Origin: Rahnella inusitata_A | GTDB lineage: Bacteria > Pseudomonadota > Gammaproteobacteria > Enterobacterales > Enterobacteriaceae | Assembly: GCF_965118895.1 (NCBI RefSeq) | Contig: NZ_CBCPJJ010000002.1 | Span: 248,001 to 312,000, forward strand | DNA length: 64,000 nt | Direction: 5' to 3' | Part shown: one piece after another, positions 28,670-37,623 of the stretch | Position numbering within the stretch: the stretch's first letter is position 1 | How the letters are laid out: the number at the start of each line of letters is the position of its first letter | Position numbers and translations under genes: made by a program | Notes under the pieces: model-generated | The model's input: only the letters and a program-made list of their open reading frames with translations | Told to the model about the DNA's origin: nothing | Databases searched by the model: none

Positions 28670-29026
28670 TTACAAAATTTCTTTCACCTGTTCCGGCGGG
28701 CGCCCTAAACGGGCTTTGCCGTTGGCCAGCACGATCGGGCGTTCAATCAGCTTCGGATTTTCCGCCATTGCCTGCAACTGCTGCGCTTCGCTCAGACTTT
28801 TATCGGCCAGGCCGAGTTCCTTATAAATCTCTTCGCCTTTACGCATCAGCTGGCGCGCAGAGCTGAACCCCAGCTTTTTCAGTAAATCCTGCAACGTGGC
28901 AACCGTCGGCGGCGCTTCCAGATACAAAATCACCTGCGGTTCGATCCCGGCGTCTTCCAGCAATTTCAGCGTTTCGCGGCTCTTGGAGCAGCGCGGATTG
29001 TGATAAATCGCGACATCATTTGCCAT
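28670..29026 (-). CDS. ArsC-family thioredoxin-fold protein YfgD
   Basis: 118 residues. The N-terminal motif HNPRCSKSRET carries the single redox Cys of arsenate reductases, and the basic residues that bind arsenate in ArsC are partly kept (LIERPIV). E. coli YfgD is annotated as a probable arsenate reductase, without proof. A GGGAG ribosome site precedes the ATG. It follows bepA by 25 bases on the minus strand and the two are probably cotranscribed. Confidence 0.88.
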   Translation of the reverse strand: MANDVAIYHNPRCSKSRETLKLLEDAGIEPQVILYLEAPPTVATLQDLLKKLGFSSARQLMRKGEEIYKELGLADKSLSEAQQLQAMAENPKLIERPIVLANGKARLGRPPEQVKEIL

Positions 29027-29051
29027 AACGTTCTCCCTTAAAGATTCAAAA

Positions 29052-30593
29052 TCAGCCTTTCTGATACTGACGGAAACGGCCCTGTAGCTGACGAAGCTGG
29101 TCGATACGCGCGTCGTAGCGGGCCTGTTCCAGACTGCCTAATTTCTGCAATGCGCTGGCGTTACTCAGCATTTCAATAGCCTGATCCAGACGTCCGATCA
29201 GCGCCATGCTTTCCGCGCGGGCGGCCAGCTCCTGTGCGCGTAAACCCTGTGCGGCAGACGCCTGCGACAGCAGATCCCAGCCGTTCGGATCGCCCGGATA
29301 GGTGAAGGTGTAGCGGTTAAGGATCTTACTGGCGTTAGCCGGCTTCGCGCCTTCGAGATAGGCATTCGCCAGATTGAGCTGAAGCACCGGATTAGAACTG
29401 GTGGCCGCACCGGCCTGCTCCAGACGGGCGATGGCCTGCGGTGCGCGTTTGCTCTCCAGATCGTTATCGGTGGAGAGATCCAGCAACCATTCATTGCCCG
29501 GATTCTGCACCATCAGCGGTTCCAGAATTGCCCGCGCCTGATCGTATTTCTTCGCTTTGTAAAATTGCAGCGCCTGACCGTATTTCGCCGCCAGCTGTTC
29601 GCGCACGTTGCCGTCGCTCAACTTTTGCAGATAATCATCGGTCAGCGGGAAACTTTCAGAACCGTACATTCCTAACATACGCACTTTCGCCATCAGGTAA
29701 TTTTGCGAAGACTGTACGACAATGTGTGGCATCTGATTGGCACGGTTACGTACGTCGGCGAGACGGCTATCGGGAAGAGGGTGCGTCAGCAACATTTCCG
29801 GCGGACGGGTGGAATAACTCGCCTGATCGGCCAGTTTTTGCAGGAACGCGGGCATTGCCTGCGGATCAAAGCCTGAGCGCTGGAGAACTTGCAAACCGAT
29901 ACGGTCGGCTTCCTGCTCGTTGCCCTGCGTGAAACTGATCATCCCTTGCTGCGTGCCGGCCAGCGTACCGGTCAGCGCTGCCATACCCATTTGCGGGCTG
30001 GCCATTGCCAGCAGGATCGAACCGAGCGCGCCGACCCAGGTCAGCGGCGCATTACGTTGCTGATCTTCCATCGCACGGGCCAGATGGCGCTGGGTAACGT
30101 GGGAGATCTCATGCGCCATAACCGAGGCCAGCTGGCTTTCGTTATCGGTGTAACGGAACAACGCCGAGTGCAGAACGACGTTACCGCCGAAGAAGGCGAA
30201 GGCGTTCAGCTCGTCATTATTGACGATGAAGAAATGGAACGGCGTGCGCACGGAATAGGCGTGTGCCACCAGACGCTGCCCCAGTTCATTGATGTACTGA
30301 TTGAGCAGCGGATCGTTAATCAGTGGCGTACTGGCGCGCATCTGACGGACGTAAAAATCGCCCATCTGTAATTCCTGATTAATGCTCAGCGTGCCGCCCG
30401 CCGTGGTACCGATATCCGGTAACTGATCGCTCACCGGCGGTGCCAAAGGCGAGTTGGTGTTTTTGGAGGAAGAGGTCACCGGCGTTGACCAGAATGAACT
30501 GTCGTCAGCGCCTGCCGGGAAAATTGCACCAGTGAACAGACTGCCTAAACACAGGGCGATCACCGTTTTTTTCAACCGCATTACCATAAACAT
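29052..30593 (-). CDS. bepA: Periplasmic metalloprotease/chaperone BepA
   Basis: About 513 residues from ATG 30593, with GGGAAG five bases upstream; an upstream ATG at 30620 exists. Signal peptide near the start (VIALCLGSLFTGAIFPAGA). M48 zinc motif HEISH near residue 170 with the third ligand Glu in EQEADRIG, then about four TPR repeats in the C-terminal half. BepA promotes LptD assembly or degrades stalled LptD and BamA. The N-terminal linker is longer than in E. coli (487 residues). Confidence 0.93.
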   Translation of the reverse strand: MFMVMRLKKTVIALCLGSLFTGAIFPAGADDSSFWSTPVTSSSKNTNSPLAPPVSDQLPDIGTTAGGTLSINQELQMGDFYVRQMRASTPLINDPLLNQYINELGQRLVAHAYSVRTPFHFFIVNNDELNAFAFFGGNVVLHSALFRYTDNESQLASVMAHEISHVTQRHLARAMEDQQRNAPLTWVGALGSILLAMASPQMGMAALTGTLAGTQQGMISFTQGNEQEADRIGLQVLQRSGFDPQAMPAFLQKLADQASYSTRPPEMLLTHPLPDSRLADVRNRANQMPHIVVQSSQNYLMAKVRMLGMYGSESFPLTDDYLQKLSDGNVREQLAAKYGQALQFYKAKKYDQARAILEPLMVQNPGNEWLLDLSTDNDLESKRAPQAIARLEQAGAATSSNPVLQLNLANAYLEGAKPANASKILNRYTFTYPGDPNGWDLLSQASAAQGLRAQELAARAESMALIGRLDQAIEMLSNASALQKLGSLEQARYDARIDQLRQLQGRFRQYQKG

Positions 30594-30847
30594 TTGCTTC
30601 CCAATAAGTGAACCGCACATCGATGAGCTTTAAGAGCTTTTATTTCATGAACTGGCGAAGTGAGCATTATTTTCTGGCGCTATTATTGGCGCTGAACTCT
30701 ATAGTAGCTATCCTCGTGGGAGTTTAAAACACTCCGCTGGCTACAGTTGTGTGACAACGAATTTAAAAGATAGTTACTTGTGTCTGAGCGCGCAGGGAAC
30801 GAACAGCGCAACCCAACAGGCAATACAAATCTCAGGAGCCTTCTCAG

Positions 30848-31912
30848 ATGTTAGACATGTTATTACAGTGGTATCGTCGCCGCTTCACCGACCCGCAGGC
30901 CATTGCGCTGCTGGCGATCCTGGTCGCCGGTTTTTGTATCCTCTATTTTCTGAACGGTATTTTAGCACCGCTGCTGGTAGCGATTGTGCTGGCATATTTA
31001 CTGGAATGGCCGACCGTGCGCCTGCAACACATCGGGCTTTCACGCACGCTGGCAGTGAGCGTGGTGCTGCTATTGTTTGCAGGGATCCTGATGTTAGGGA
31101 TTCTGGTTATTGCGCCGGTAACGTGGCAGCAGGGCGTCAATCTGCTGGCGGATTTACCGAGCATGCTTAACCGTTTCTACGATTTTGCCGCCACGTTGCC
31201 CAAGCGTTATCCGGCGCTGGTGGATGCAGGCATTATCGACATGATGGCCGAAAATATGCGCAGCAAGCTCTCGGGGCTGGGTGAATCAGTGGTGAAATAT
31301 TCCCTCGCGTCGCTGGTCGGGTTATTGACGCTGGCGATTTACCTGATTCTGGTGCCGATGATGGTCTTCTTCCTGCTCAAAGACAAAGAGCAAATGCTCA
31401 ACGCTGTGCGCCGCGTGTTGCCGCGCGATCGCGGGCTGGCAGGGCAGGTCTGGGCGGAGATGAATCAACAGGTCACCAATTATATTCGCGGCAAAGTCCT
31501 TGAGATGATTATCGTCGGCGTTGCGACTTATCTGGTGTTCTGGGTGATGGATTTGCGTTATTCGTTGCTGCTGGCGGTTCTGGTAGGGATTTCGGTGCTG
31601 ATCCCCTACATCGGTGCGATGCTGGTCACCATTCCGGTGGTGATTGTCGCGATGTTCCAGTGGGGGCTCGGCGCAGATTTCTGGACGCTAATCGTCGCCT
31701 ATCTGGTAGTGCAGGGGCTGGATGGCAATGTGATCGTACCTTTGCTGTTCTCCGAAGCGGTGAACCTGCATCCGCTGGTGATCATCTTGTCGGTGGTGGT
31801 GTTCGGCGGTCTGTGGGGATTTTGGGGCGTGTTCTTTGCGATACCGCTGGCGACGCTGGTCAAAGCCGTCGTTCACGTCTGGCCGGATGAATTGCTGAAC
31901 GAAACGGTCTGA
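30848..31912 (+). CDS. perM: AI-2E family transporter/permease PerM
   Basis: 354 residues with about eight membrane helices. Very similar to E. coli PerM (YfgO), including MLQWYRRRF at the start, VFFLLKDKEQMLNAVRRVLPR, and LSVVVFGGLWGFWGVFFAIPLATL near the end. A putative exporter; substrate unknown. Divergent from bepA. Confidence 0.92.
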   Translation: MLDMLLQWYRRRFTDPQAIALLAILVAGFCILYFLNGILAPLLVAIVLAYLLEWPTVRLQHIGLSRTLAVSVVLLLFAGILMLGILVIAPVTWQQGVNLLADLPSMLNRFYDFAATLPKRYPALVDAGIIDMMAENMRSKLSGLGESVVKYSLASLVGLLTLAIYLILVPMMVFFLLKDKEQMLNAVRRVLPRDRGLAGQVWAEMNQQVTNYIRGKVLEMIIVGVATYLVFWVMDLRYSLLLAVLVGISVLIPYIGAMLVTIPVVIVAMFQWGLGADFWTLIVAYLVVQGLDGNVIVPLLFSEAVNLHPLVIILSVVVFGGLWGFWGVFFAIPLATLVKAVVHVWPDELLNETV

Positions 31913-31935
31913 GGCCAACATTATCCCACTCAAAT

Positions 31936-31962
31936 AAAAAAAGCGCGTCTGCGCTTTTTTTT
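31936..31962. terminator. Bidirectional terminator between perM and bcp
   Basis: AAAAAAAGCGC-GTCT-GCGCTTTTTTTT: a short GC core flanked by A and T runs, serving two convergent genes. Confidence 0.85.
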
Positions 31963-31987
31963 ATGAACGTGGATCAGGCTTGAATAA

Positions 31988-32461
31988 TCAGGCCGATTTC
32001 TCGTTCAGATAGGCCATCACGATGTCATGGTGATTAGTGGTTTTGAAGTCGTTGAACACTTTCTCAACCTTGCCATTACCGTCGAGCAGGAAGCTGATGC
32101 GGTGAATGCCGTCGTAGGTTTTGCCCATAAAGGATTTCTCACCCCAGACGCCAAACGCCTCGCATACCTGATGATCTTCATCGGACAGCAAGGTGAAGTT
32201 CAGCAGCTCTTTCTCGGCAAAACGCGACAGTTTTTCAGGTTTATCGGTGCTGATCCCCAGCACTTCTACACCCTCACTTTTCAACTGATCCATGTTATCG
32301 CGCAGTCCGCAGGCCTGTACGGTACAGCCCGGGGTCATAGCTTTTGGATAAAAATAGACCAGGACTCTCTGTCCCTGGAAGTCGGCCAGATTAATTTGTT
32401 CACCGTCTTGATCGGGTAAACTAAATTGCGGCGCAGGATCACCGGCTTTCAGTGGGCTCAT
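31988..32461 (-). CDS. bcp: Thiol peroxidase Bcp (peroxiredoxin Q)
   Basis: 157 residues from ATG 32461 with GGAG seven bases upstream. Peroxidatic and resolving Cys lie in MTPGCTVQACGLRDN, the atypical two-Cys arrangement of BCP. Reduces peroxides with thioredoxin. It lies 25 bases after gcvR on the same strand, as in E. coli. Confidence 0.96.
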   Translation of the reverse strand: MSPLKAGDPAPQFSLPDQDGEQINLADFQGQRVLVYFYPKAMTPGCTVQACGLRDNMDQLKSEGVEVLGISTDKPEKLSRFAEKELLNFTLLSDEDHQVCEAFGVWGEKSFMGKTYDGIHRISFLLDGNGKVEKVFNDFKTTNHHDIVMAYLNEKSA

Positions 32462-32486
32462 TGTCTTTCTCCGTATCACTTAGCGA

Positions 32487-33053
32487 TTACTGCAGTTTAT
32501 TTTCATTCTCAGAATAACTAACGACGTTAATACTGCCTTGCGCATTCAGTTCTGTACATAGCTGATGAAAGGCTTGCTCAATAATTACCGGATCGGTATT
32601 CGCCGCGCTGTGCGCCGTCATCTGGATAGAGAGCTGCGCGGGCGTGGTGGCATCTGCCGGCCGGGTTTTTGAGGCCAGTTCTGCAATGTTCATCTGGTGC
32701 GTGTCGAACAAATCGGTAAAGCGCTCGATCAGGTGCGGAGAGTCTTTGACTTCCACTTTCACCCACACGGTGGCAGGCATCGGCGGGCGAACCGGCGCGC
32801 TGGTGCGTTTCATCACGATCAGTAATTCCAGCTCGGCGCCTTTTTGCGGCAGGGTGGATTCAATCAGCGTGATGGCGTTCCAGCTGCCGGAGAGCAGCAT
32901 GATGAAGGTGAACTCGTCACCGAGCATCGCCAGACGGCTATCCTCGATATTGCAGCCGCAGCTGCTGACCTGGCGGGTAATGGTATTGACGATACCAGAG
33001 CGATCGGCACCTAAGGCGGTGATAACCAGATAATGTTGTTGTGGCTGCGGCAA
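32487..33053 (-). CDS. gcvR: Glycine cleavage regulator GcvR
   Basis: 188 residues if started at the TTG at 33053, which has AGGA nine bases upstream and gives an N-terminus (MPQPQQHYLVITALGADR) that lines up with E. coli GcvR (190 residues). The frame is open much further upstream; an ATG at 33098 has no ribosome site. Two ACT domains (about residues 5-80 and 95-170). GcvR binds GcvA and keeps gcvTHP off without glycine. Divergent from dapA. Confidence 0.9.
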   Translation of the reverse strand: MPQPQQHYLVITALGADRSGIVNTITRQVSSCGCNIEDSRLAMLGDEFTFIMLLSGSWNAITLIESTLPQKGAELELLIVMKRTSAPVRPPMPATVWVKVEVKDSPHLIERFTDLFDTHQMNIAELASKTRPADATTPAQLSIQMTAHSAANTDPVIIEQAFHQLCTELNAQGSINVVSYSENENKLQ

Positions 33054-33198
33054 AATGGCTGTTCCTGTCGTGCTTGGGAGTATTCCCAAGGTAAACATAA
33101 AAAAAACCGTCGGACAAGCGCTTACAACACGTTGATTGCTTGCTTTTGCAGTGGTGTCAAAAGTACCATGAGTGACCTGTTTGTGGAGGGGAAGGTCA

Positions 33199-34080
33199 AT
33201 GTTTACGGGAAGTATTGTTGCACTGGTTACGCCGATGGACACCAAAGGTGCTGTCGATCGCGCGAGTCTGAAAAAACTGATTGATTATCATGTGTCCAGT
33301 GGTACTGCGGCGATCGTTTCCGTTGGCACGACAGGCGAGTCGGCTACGCTTAGCCATGACGAACACGGTGACGTGGTCATGCAAACGCTGGAACTGGCCG
33401 ATGGGCGCATCCCTATTATCGCAGGCACCGGTGCTAATGCCACCGCCGAAGCGATTTCTCTGACGCAACGTTTTGAAAAGAGTGGTGTTGTGGGCTGTCT
33501 GACAGTCACACCGTATTACAACCGTCCGACGCAGGAAGGCCTGTATCAGCACTTCAAAGCCATCGCTGAAAACACCTCGCTGCCGCAAATTCTCTACAAC
33601 GTGCCTTCACGTACCGGCTGCGATATGTTGCCGCCGACCATCGCGCGTTTAGCTAAATTAAAGAATATTGTTGCTGTTAAAGAAGCAACAGGGAACTTAA
33701 GTCGTGTTAGTCAGATCCAAGTGCTGGTTGATGATGAAGATTTCATTCTGCTGAGTGGCGATGACGCCAGCGGTCTGGACTTTATGCAACTTGGTGGCAA
33801 AGGCGTCATTTCCGTCACAGCCAACGTGGCTGCCCGTGAAATGGCCCAACTTTGTGAACTGGCGGCCAGTGGCAATTTCGCCGAAGCACGTCGCCTGAAT
33901 CAGCGCCTGATGCCGTTGCATCAGCATTTGTTTGTAGAAGCAAACCCAATCCCGGTGAAATGGGCCTGTAAGGCACTGGGATTGATGGCAACCGATACTC
34001 TGCGTCTGCCTATGACGCCGTTAACAGATGCTGCCCGTCCGGTCGTGGAACAAGCATTAAAAAGCGCCGGTTTGCTGTAA
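33199..34080 (+). CDS. dapA: 4-hydroxy-tetrahydrodipicolinate synthase DapA
   Basis: 293 residues from ATG 33199 (MFTGSIVALVTPMD), with GGGGAAGG upstream. The Schiff-base Lys is in VAVKEATGNLSR, the Tyr and Arg of the active site in LYNVPSRTGCD, and the Thr-Thr pair in GTTGES. First committed step to diaminopimelate and lysine. bamC follows after 16 bases, as in E. coli. Confidence 0.97.
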   Translation: MFTGSIVALVTPMDTKGAVDRASLKKLIDYHVSSGTAAIVSVGTTGESATLSHDEHGDVVMQTLELADGRIPIIAGTGANATAEAISLTQRFEKSGVVGCLTVTPYYNRPTQEGLYQHFKAIAENTSLPQILYNVPSRTGCDMLPPTIARLAKLKNIVAVKEATGNLSRVSQIQVLVDDEDFILLSGDDASGLDFMQLGGKGVISVTANVAAREMAQLCELAASGNFAEARRLNQRLMPLHQHLFVEANPIPVKWACKALGLMATDTLRLPMTPLTDAARPVVEQALKSAGLL

Positions 34081-34096
34081 CTCTTAGGAAGATTTG

Positions 34097-35176
34097 ATGG
34101 CCTCTTTATTTGACAAGAATAGTTTCCAGATGACCCGTTTGCAGAAAACAGCCGTAGCCAAAGTGGTCGGGGTTTCCCTGATTATGCTGCTGGCGGCCTG
34201 CTCCAGCGACCAGCGCTACAAGCGTCAGGTCAGCGGTGATGAGTCCTACCTCGATGCCCCTGCTCTTAGCGAGCTGAAAGCGCCGGCGGGCATGATTCTG
34301 CCTGTGCAGAATGGCACTTACGAAATCCGTCAGGGCGCAATGCAGGGCGCGGTGGGCAAACAGCTCGATATCCGTCCACCAATGCAGCCACTGGCCTTGC
34401 TGAACGGTTCACAAACGCAGTTCTCCGGTGACAGCAGTACCGTATTGCTGGAAAACACCGCGCAAAACCGCGATTTGTGGAACAGCGTGGTGAAAGCCGT
34501 TCAGCAAAATAATTACAAAATTGCAAACCGCGATGACGCTAACCAGACGCTGACCACCGATTTCGTCGACTGGAATCGTGCAGATGAAGACTTCCAGTAT
34601 CAGGGCCGTTACCAGATTAGCGTGAAACAGCAGAGCTACCAGTTAGCGCTGACTGTGAAAACGCTTGAACTGAAACAGCAGGATAAAGCGGTGACCGCAT
34701 CAGCTGAAATCCAGCGTTATAACAGCCAGATGATGAACTCCATCACCTCTAGCCTGGATAAAGTGCAGCAGGATACGCAAGCCCGTCTCGATAACCGTCG
34801 CGTTGGCGAAATCGACGTGCAGAGCGGCGCGGATGATACCGGTCTGCCGGTACTTATCGTGCGTTCCAGCTACGGCGTCGTGTGGGATCGCTTACCGAAT
34901 GCACTGGCGAAAGCCGGCATGAAAGTGACCGACAGCAGCCGTCCGCAGGGGACATTGTCCGTCACCTACAAACCGTTGAATGACGATGCGTGGCAGACAC
35001 TGGGTGCGAAAGATCCGGGCCTCACTTCCGGTGATTACAAACTTCAGGTTGGCGACCTCGACAACCGCAGTAGCTTGCAGTTCCTTGATCCGAAAGGACA
35101 TGCTCTCAGCCAGTCGCAGAACGACGCGATGGTGGCGGTCATGCAGGCCGCATTTAGCCAGAGTAGTGCAAAATAA
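34097..35176 (+). CDS. bamC: Outer-membrane assembly lipoprotein BamC
   Basis: 359 residues from ATG 34097 with TAGGAAG upstream. Signal peptide ends in the lipobox LLAAC-SS near residue 35, followed by the conserved unstructured segment (YKRQVSGDESYL) that wraps BamD, then two helix-grip domains. Subunit of the BAM complex. The N-terminus is about 15 residues longer than in E. coli (344). Confidence 0.95.
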   Translation: MASLFDKNSFQMTRLQKTAVAKVVGVSLIMLLAACSSDQRYKRQVSGDESYLDAPALSELKAPAGMILPVQNGTYEIRQGAMQGAVGKQLDIRPPMQPLALLNGSQTQFSGDSSTVLLENTAQNRDLWNSVVKAVQQNNYKIANRDDANQTLTTDFVDWNRADEDFQYQGRYQISVKQQSYQLALTVKTLELKQQDKAVTASAEIQRYNSQMMNSITSSLDKVQQDTQARLDNRRVGEIDVQSGADDTGLPVLIVRSSYGVVWDRLPNALAKAGMKVTDSSRPQGTLSVTYKPLNDDAWQTLGAKDPGLTSGDYKLQVGDLDNRSSLQFLDPKGHALSQSQNDAMVAVMQAAFSQSSAK

Positions 35177-35180
35177 TACC

Positions 35181-35201
35181 AAGGGGCTCCGGCCCCTTTT
35201 T
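35181..35201 (+). terminator. Terminator of dapA-bamC
   Basis: AAGGGGC-TCCG-GCCCCTT followed by T, five bases after the bamC stop. Strong GC stem with UUCG-class loop. Confidence 0.85.
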
Positions 35202-35232
35202 ACATCTGTTTTTTCCACTGGAGTAAGTAAAG

Positions 35233-35946
35233 ATGCAAAAGTTAGCTGAGTTGTATCGCGGCAAGGCGAAAACCGTCTACACCACTGAAAACCCGGACCT
35301 GCTGGTGCTGGAATTCCGTAACGATACGTCAGCACTGGATGGTCAGCGTATTGAGCAGTTCGACCGTAAAGGTATGGTTAACAATAAATTTAACCATTTC
35401 ATCATGGCTAAGCTGGAAGAAGCCGGGATTCCTACCCAAATGGAACGCCTGCTGTCTGACAATGAAGTGCTGGTGAAAAAACTGGATATGGTCCCGGTTG
35501 AATGCGTTATCCGTAACCGTGCTGCCGGATCGCTGGTAAAACGTCTGGGCATTGAAGAAGGTCTGGTTCTGAATCCGCCGTTGTTCGATCTGTTCCTGAA
35601 AAACGATGCGATGCACGATCCGATGATCAACGAGTCTTACTGCAAAACTTTCGGTTGGGTGAACGAAGAGCATCTGGCGCGCATGAAAGAGCTGAGCTAC
35701 AAAGCTAACGACGTGCTGACCAAGCTGTTTGACGACGCCGGTCTGATCCTGGTTGATTTCAAGCTTGAGTTCGGGCTGTTCAACGGTGAAGTGGTGCTGG
35801 GTGATGAATTCTCACCAGACGGCAGCCGCCTGTGGGACAAAGAGACGCTGAACAAGATGGATAAAGATCGCTACCGCCAGAGTCTGGGTGGCCTGATCGA
35901 AGCTTACGAAGAAGTCGCTCATCGTATCGGCGTAAAACTGGACTAA
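35233..35946 (+). CDS. purC: SAICAR synthetase PurC
   Basis: 237 residues, the E. coli length. Begins MQKLAELYRGKAKTVY and holds the family patterns VPVECVIRNRAAGSL and LVDFKLEFG. ATP-dependent joining of CAIR and aspartate. The 56-base gap after bamC is filled by the terminator and the ribosome site (TGGAG); unlike purEK and purMN, no PurR box is visible right upstream. Confidence 0.96.
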   Translation: MQKLAELYRGKAKTVYTTENPDLLVLEFRNDTSALDGQRIEQFDRKGMVNNKFNHFIMAKLEEAGIPTQMERLLSDNEVLVKKLDMVPVECVIRNRAAGSLVKRLGIEEGLVLNPPLFDLFLKNDAMHDPMINESYCKTFGWVNEEHLARMKELSYKANDVLTKLFDDAGLILVDFKLEFGLFNGEVVLGDEFSPDGSRLWDKETLNKMDKDRYRQSLGGLIEAYEEVAHRIGVKLD

Positions 35947-36005
35947 GCAACGCTTAGTTTTTAGCCCGGACGCGCAATCGTTTCCGTCGCGGGCTTATGC
36001 CAGAA

Positions 36006-36034
36006 CGGGTGGTAGTTTCGCCACCCGATTTTTT
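36006..36034 (+). terminator. Terminator of purC
   Basis: CGGGTGG and CCACCCG form a seven-pair stem, followed by ATTTTTT. About 60 bases after the purC stop. Confidence 0.8.
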
Positions 36035-36170
36035 ATCCCGAATTTAATTTTCTCTTTTTCGCCCTGTTTTATTTCATTTAATTCCTTCTGACCTAAAATT
36101 ACGTCCCTGCGCGGATGGTATTAACCGCGCGCGCTGGCTAGTCTTTATAAAAACAGTCTGGAGGTGGAGT

Positions 36171-37046
36171 ATGCGTTGGCAAGGGCGTCGCGAAAGCGAC
36201 AATGTAGAAGACAGACGCGGACAGGGATCCAGCAGCGGTGGTCTGGGCGGCGGCGGTATGCGCATCCCTCTGCGCGGCAAAAGCGGCATTGTGATTATCA
36301 TCGTCGTGCTGGTCGCCGGGTATTACGGCATCGACCTTTCTCCGCTGATTGACGGCGGACAGTCCGGCAATGCACAGCATCAGACGCAATCCCAATCCAT
36401 CAGCCCGAAAGATGATGAGCAGGCGAAATTCACTTCCGTCATCCTCGCTTCGACGGAAGATACGTGGAAAGAGATTTTCCAGAAACAGGGGATGACGTAT
36501 CGCGAACCGAAACTGGTGATGTATCGTGGCGCGACCCGCACCGGATGCGGCACCGGACAGTCGGTCATGGGGCCGTTCTATTGCCCGGCGGACAGCACAG
36601 TGTATATCGATCTCTCTTTCTATCAGGAATTGCAGAACAAATTGGGCGCGGGCGGTGATTTTGCACAGGGTTACGTCGTCGCCCACGAAGTGGGCCATCA
36701 CGTGCAGAATCTGCTGGGCATTGAGCGCAAGGTGCGACAGATGCAGCAGGGGGCGTCGCAGGCGGTGGTGAATCAGCTGTCGGTGAAAATGGAATTGCAG
36801 GCCGACTGCTACGCCGGTGTCTGGGGGCATTCGATGCAGGAGCAAAATGTTCTTGAAGAGGGCGATCTGAAAGAAGCGCTGAACGCTGCGCAGGCAATCG
36901 GCGATGACCGTCTGCAACAGCAAAGTCAGGGGCGCGTGGTGCCGGACAGCTTTACGCACGGCACGTCACAGCAGCGTTATGACTGGTTCAAACGTGGTTT
37001 CGATACCGGTAATCCGGATCAGTGCAATACCTTCGCCAGCCGCTGA
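36171..37046 (+). CDS. ypfJ: YpfJ, putative neutral zinc metallopeptidase
   Basis: 291 residues. A glycine-rich hydrophilic N-terminus (residues 1-38), one membrane helix (GIVIIIVVLVAGYYGI, about 40-56), then the zinc peptidase domain with HEVGHH near residue 173 and Glu residues downstream (MELQADCYAG). Cys pairs (RTGCGTGQSVMGPFYCP) may form a disulfide in the periplasm. E. coli YpfJ is uncharacterised. Stands alone between purC and the yeaL-like gene. Confidence 0.88.
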   Translation: MRWQGRRESDNVEDRRGQGSSSGGLGGGGMRIPLRGKSGIVIIIVVLVAGYYGIDLSPLIDGGQSGNAQHQTQSQSISPKDDEQAKFTSVILASTEDTWKEIFQKQGMTYREPKLVMYRGATRTGCGTGQSVMGPFYCPADSTVYIDLSFYQELQNKLGAGGDFAQGYVVAHEVGHHVQNLLGIERKVRQMQQGASQAVVNQLSVKMELQADCYAGVWGHSMQEQNVLEEGDLKEALNAAQAIGDDRLQQQSQGRVVPDSFTHGTSQQRYDWFKRGFDTGNPDQCNTFASR

Positions 37047-37169
37047 TTTCGCGGCGTCGCGACCATTCAGTTCTGGTCTGCCTGCAAAAACTGTTCAATA
37101 ATCAACGACCGATACAGAAAGGCTCTGCGGAGCCTTTCTGCCTTTCTGACAGGAAACGCAGGGAACGCT

Positions 37170-37622
37170 ATGGCTTTTCTCGATCCAACCCTTTTGATCT
37201 TACTGGTCTTCGCCGGACTGGGCATCATCAGCCACAACAGCGCAGTGACTATCGCGATGTTTTTCCTGCTGACGGTGCGCATCACGCCGCTCAATACCTT
37301 CTTCCCGTGGATTGAAAAATATGGCCTGACCATCGGCATTATTATTCTGACCATCGGAGTGATGGCCCCGATAGCCAGTGGAAAAATCAGCGCCAGCACT
37401 GTCGTGCATTCATTTTTCCACTGGAAATCCATCGCCGCCATTTTGGTCGGCGTGCTGGTATCGTGGCTCGGCGGACGCGGGCTGACGTTGATGGGTACGC
37501 AGCCGCATCTGGTCGCTGGTTTGCTGGTTGGCACGGTGCTTGGCGTCGCGCTGTTTAAAGGCGTGCCGGTCGGGCCGCTTATCGCCGCCGGACTGCTCTC
37601 CATGCTGGTCGGGAAAACCTGA
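37170..37622 (+). CDS. DUF441 / UPF0756 membrane protein (YeaL-like)
   Basis: 150 residues with about four membrane helices and the family pattern ITPLNTFFPWIEKYGLTIGI. It resembles E. coli YeaL, which is elsewhere on the map. Its stop is one base before the tmcA start, so the two are coupled here. Function unknown. Confidence 0.85.
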   Translation: MAFLDPTLLILLVFAGLGIISHNSAVTIAMFFLLTVRITPLNTFFPWIEKYGLTIGIIILTIGVMAPIASGKISASTVVHSFFHWKSIAAILVGVLVSWLGGRGLTLMGTQPHLVAGLLVGTVLGVALFKGVPVGPLIAAGLLSMLVGKT

Positions 37623-37623
37623 G

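Noticed and set aside
30751..31170. 139-codon plus-strand frame upstream of and overlapping perM
   Set aside because: Lies mostly in perM in another frame and the part before perM has no homology; shadow frame.
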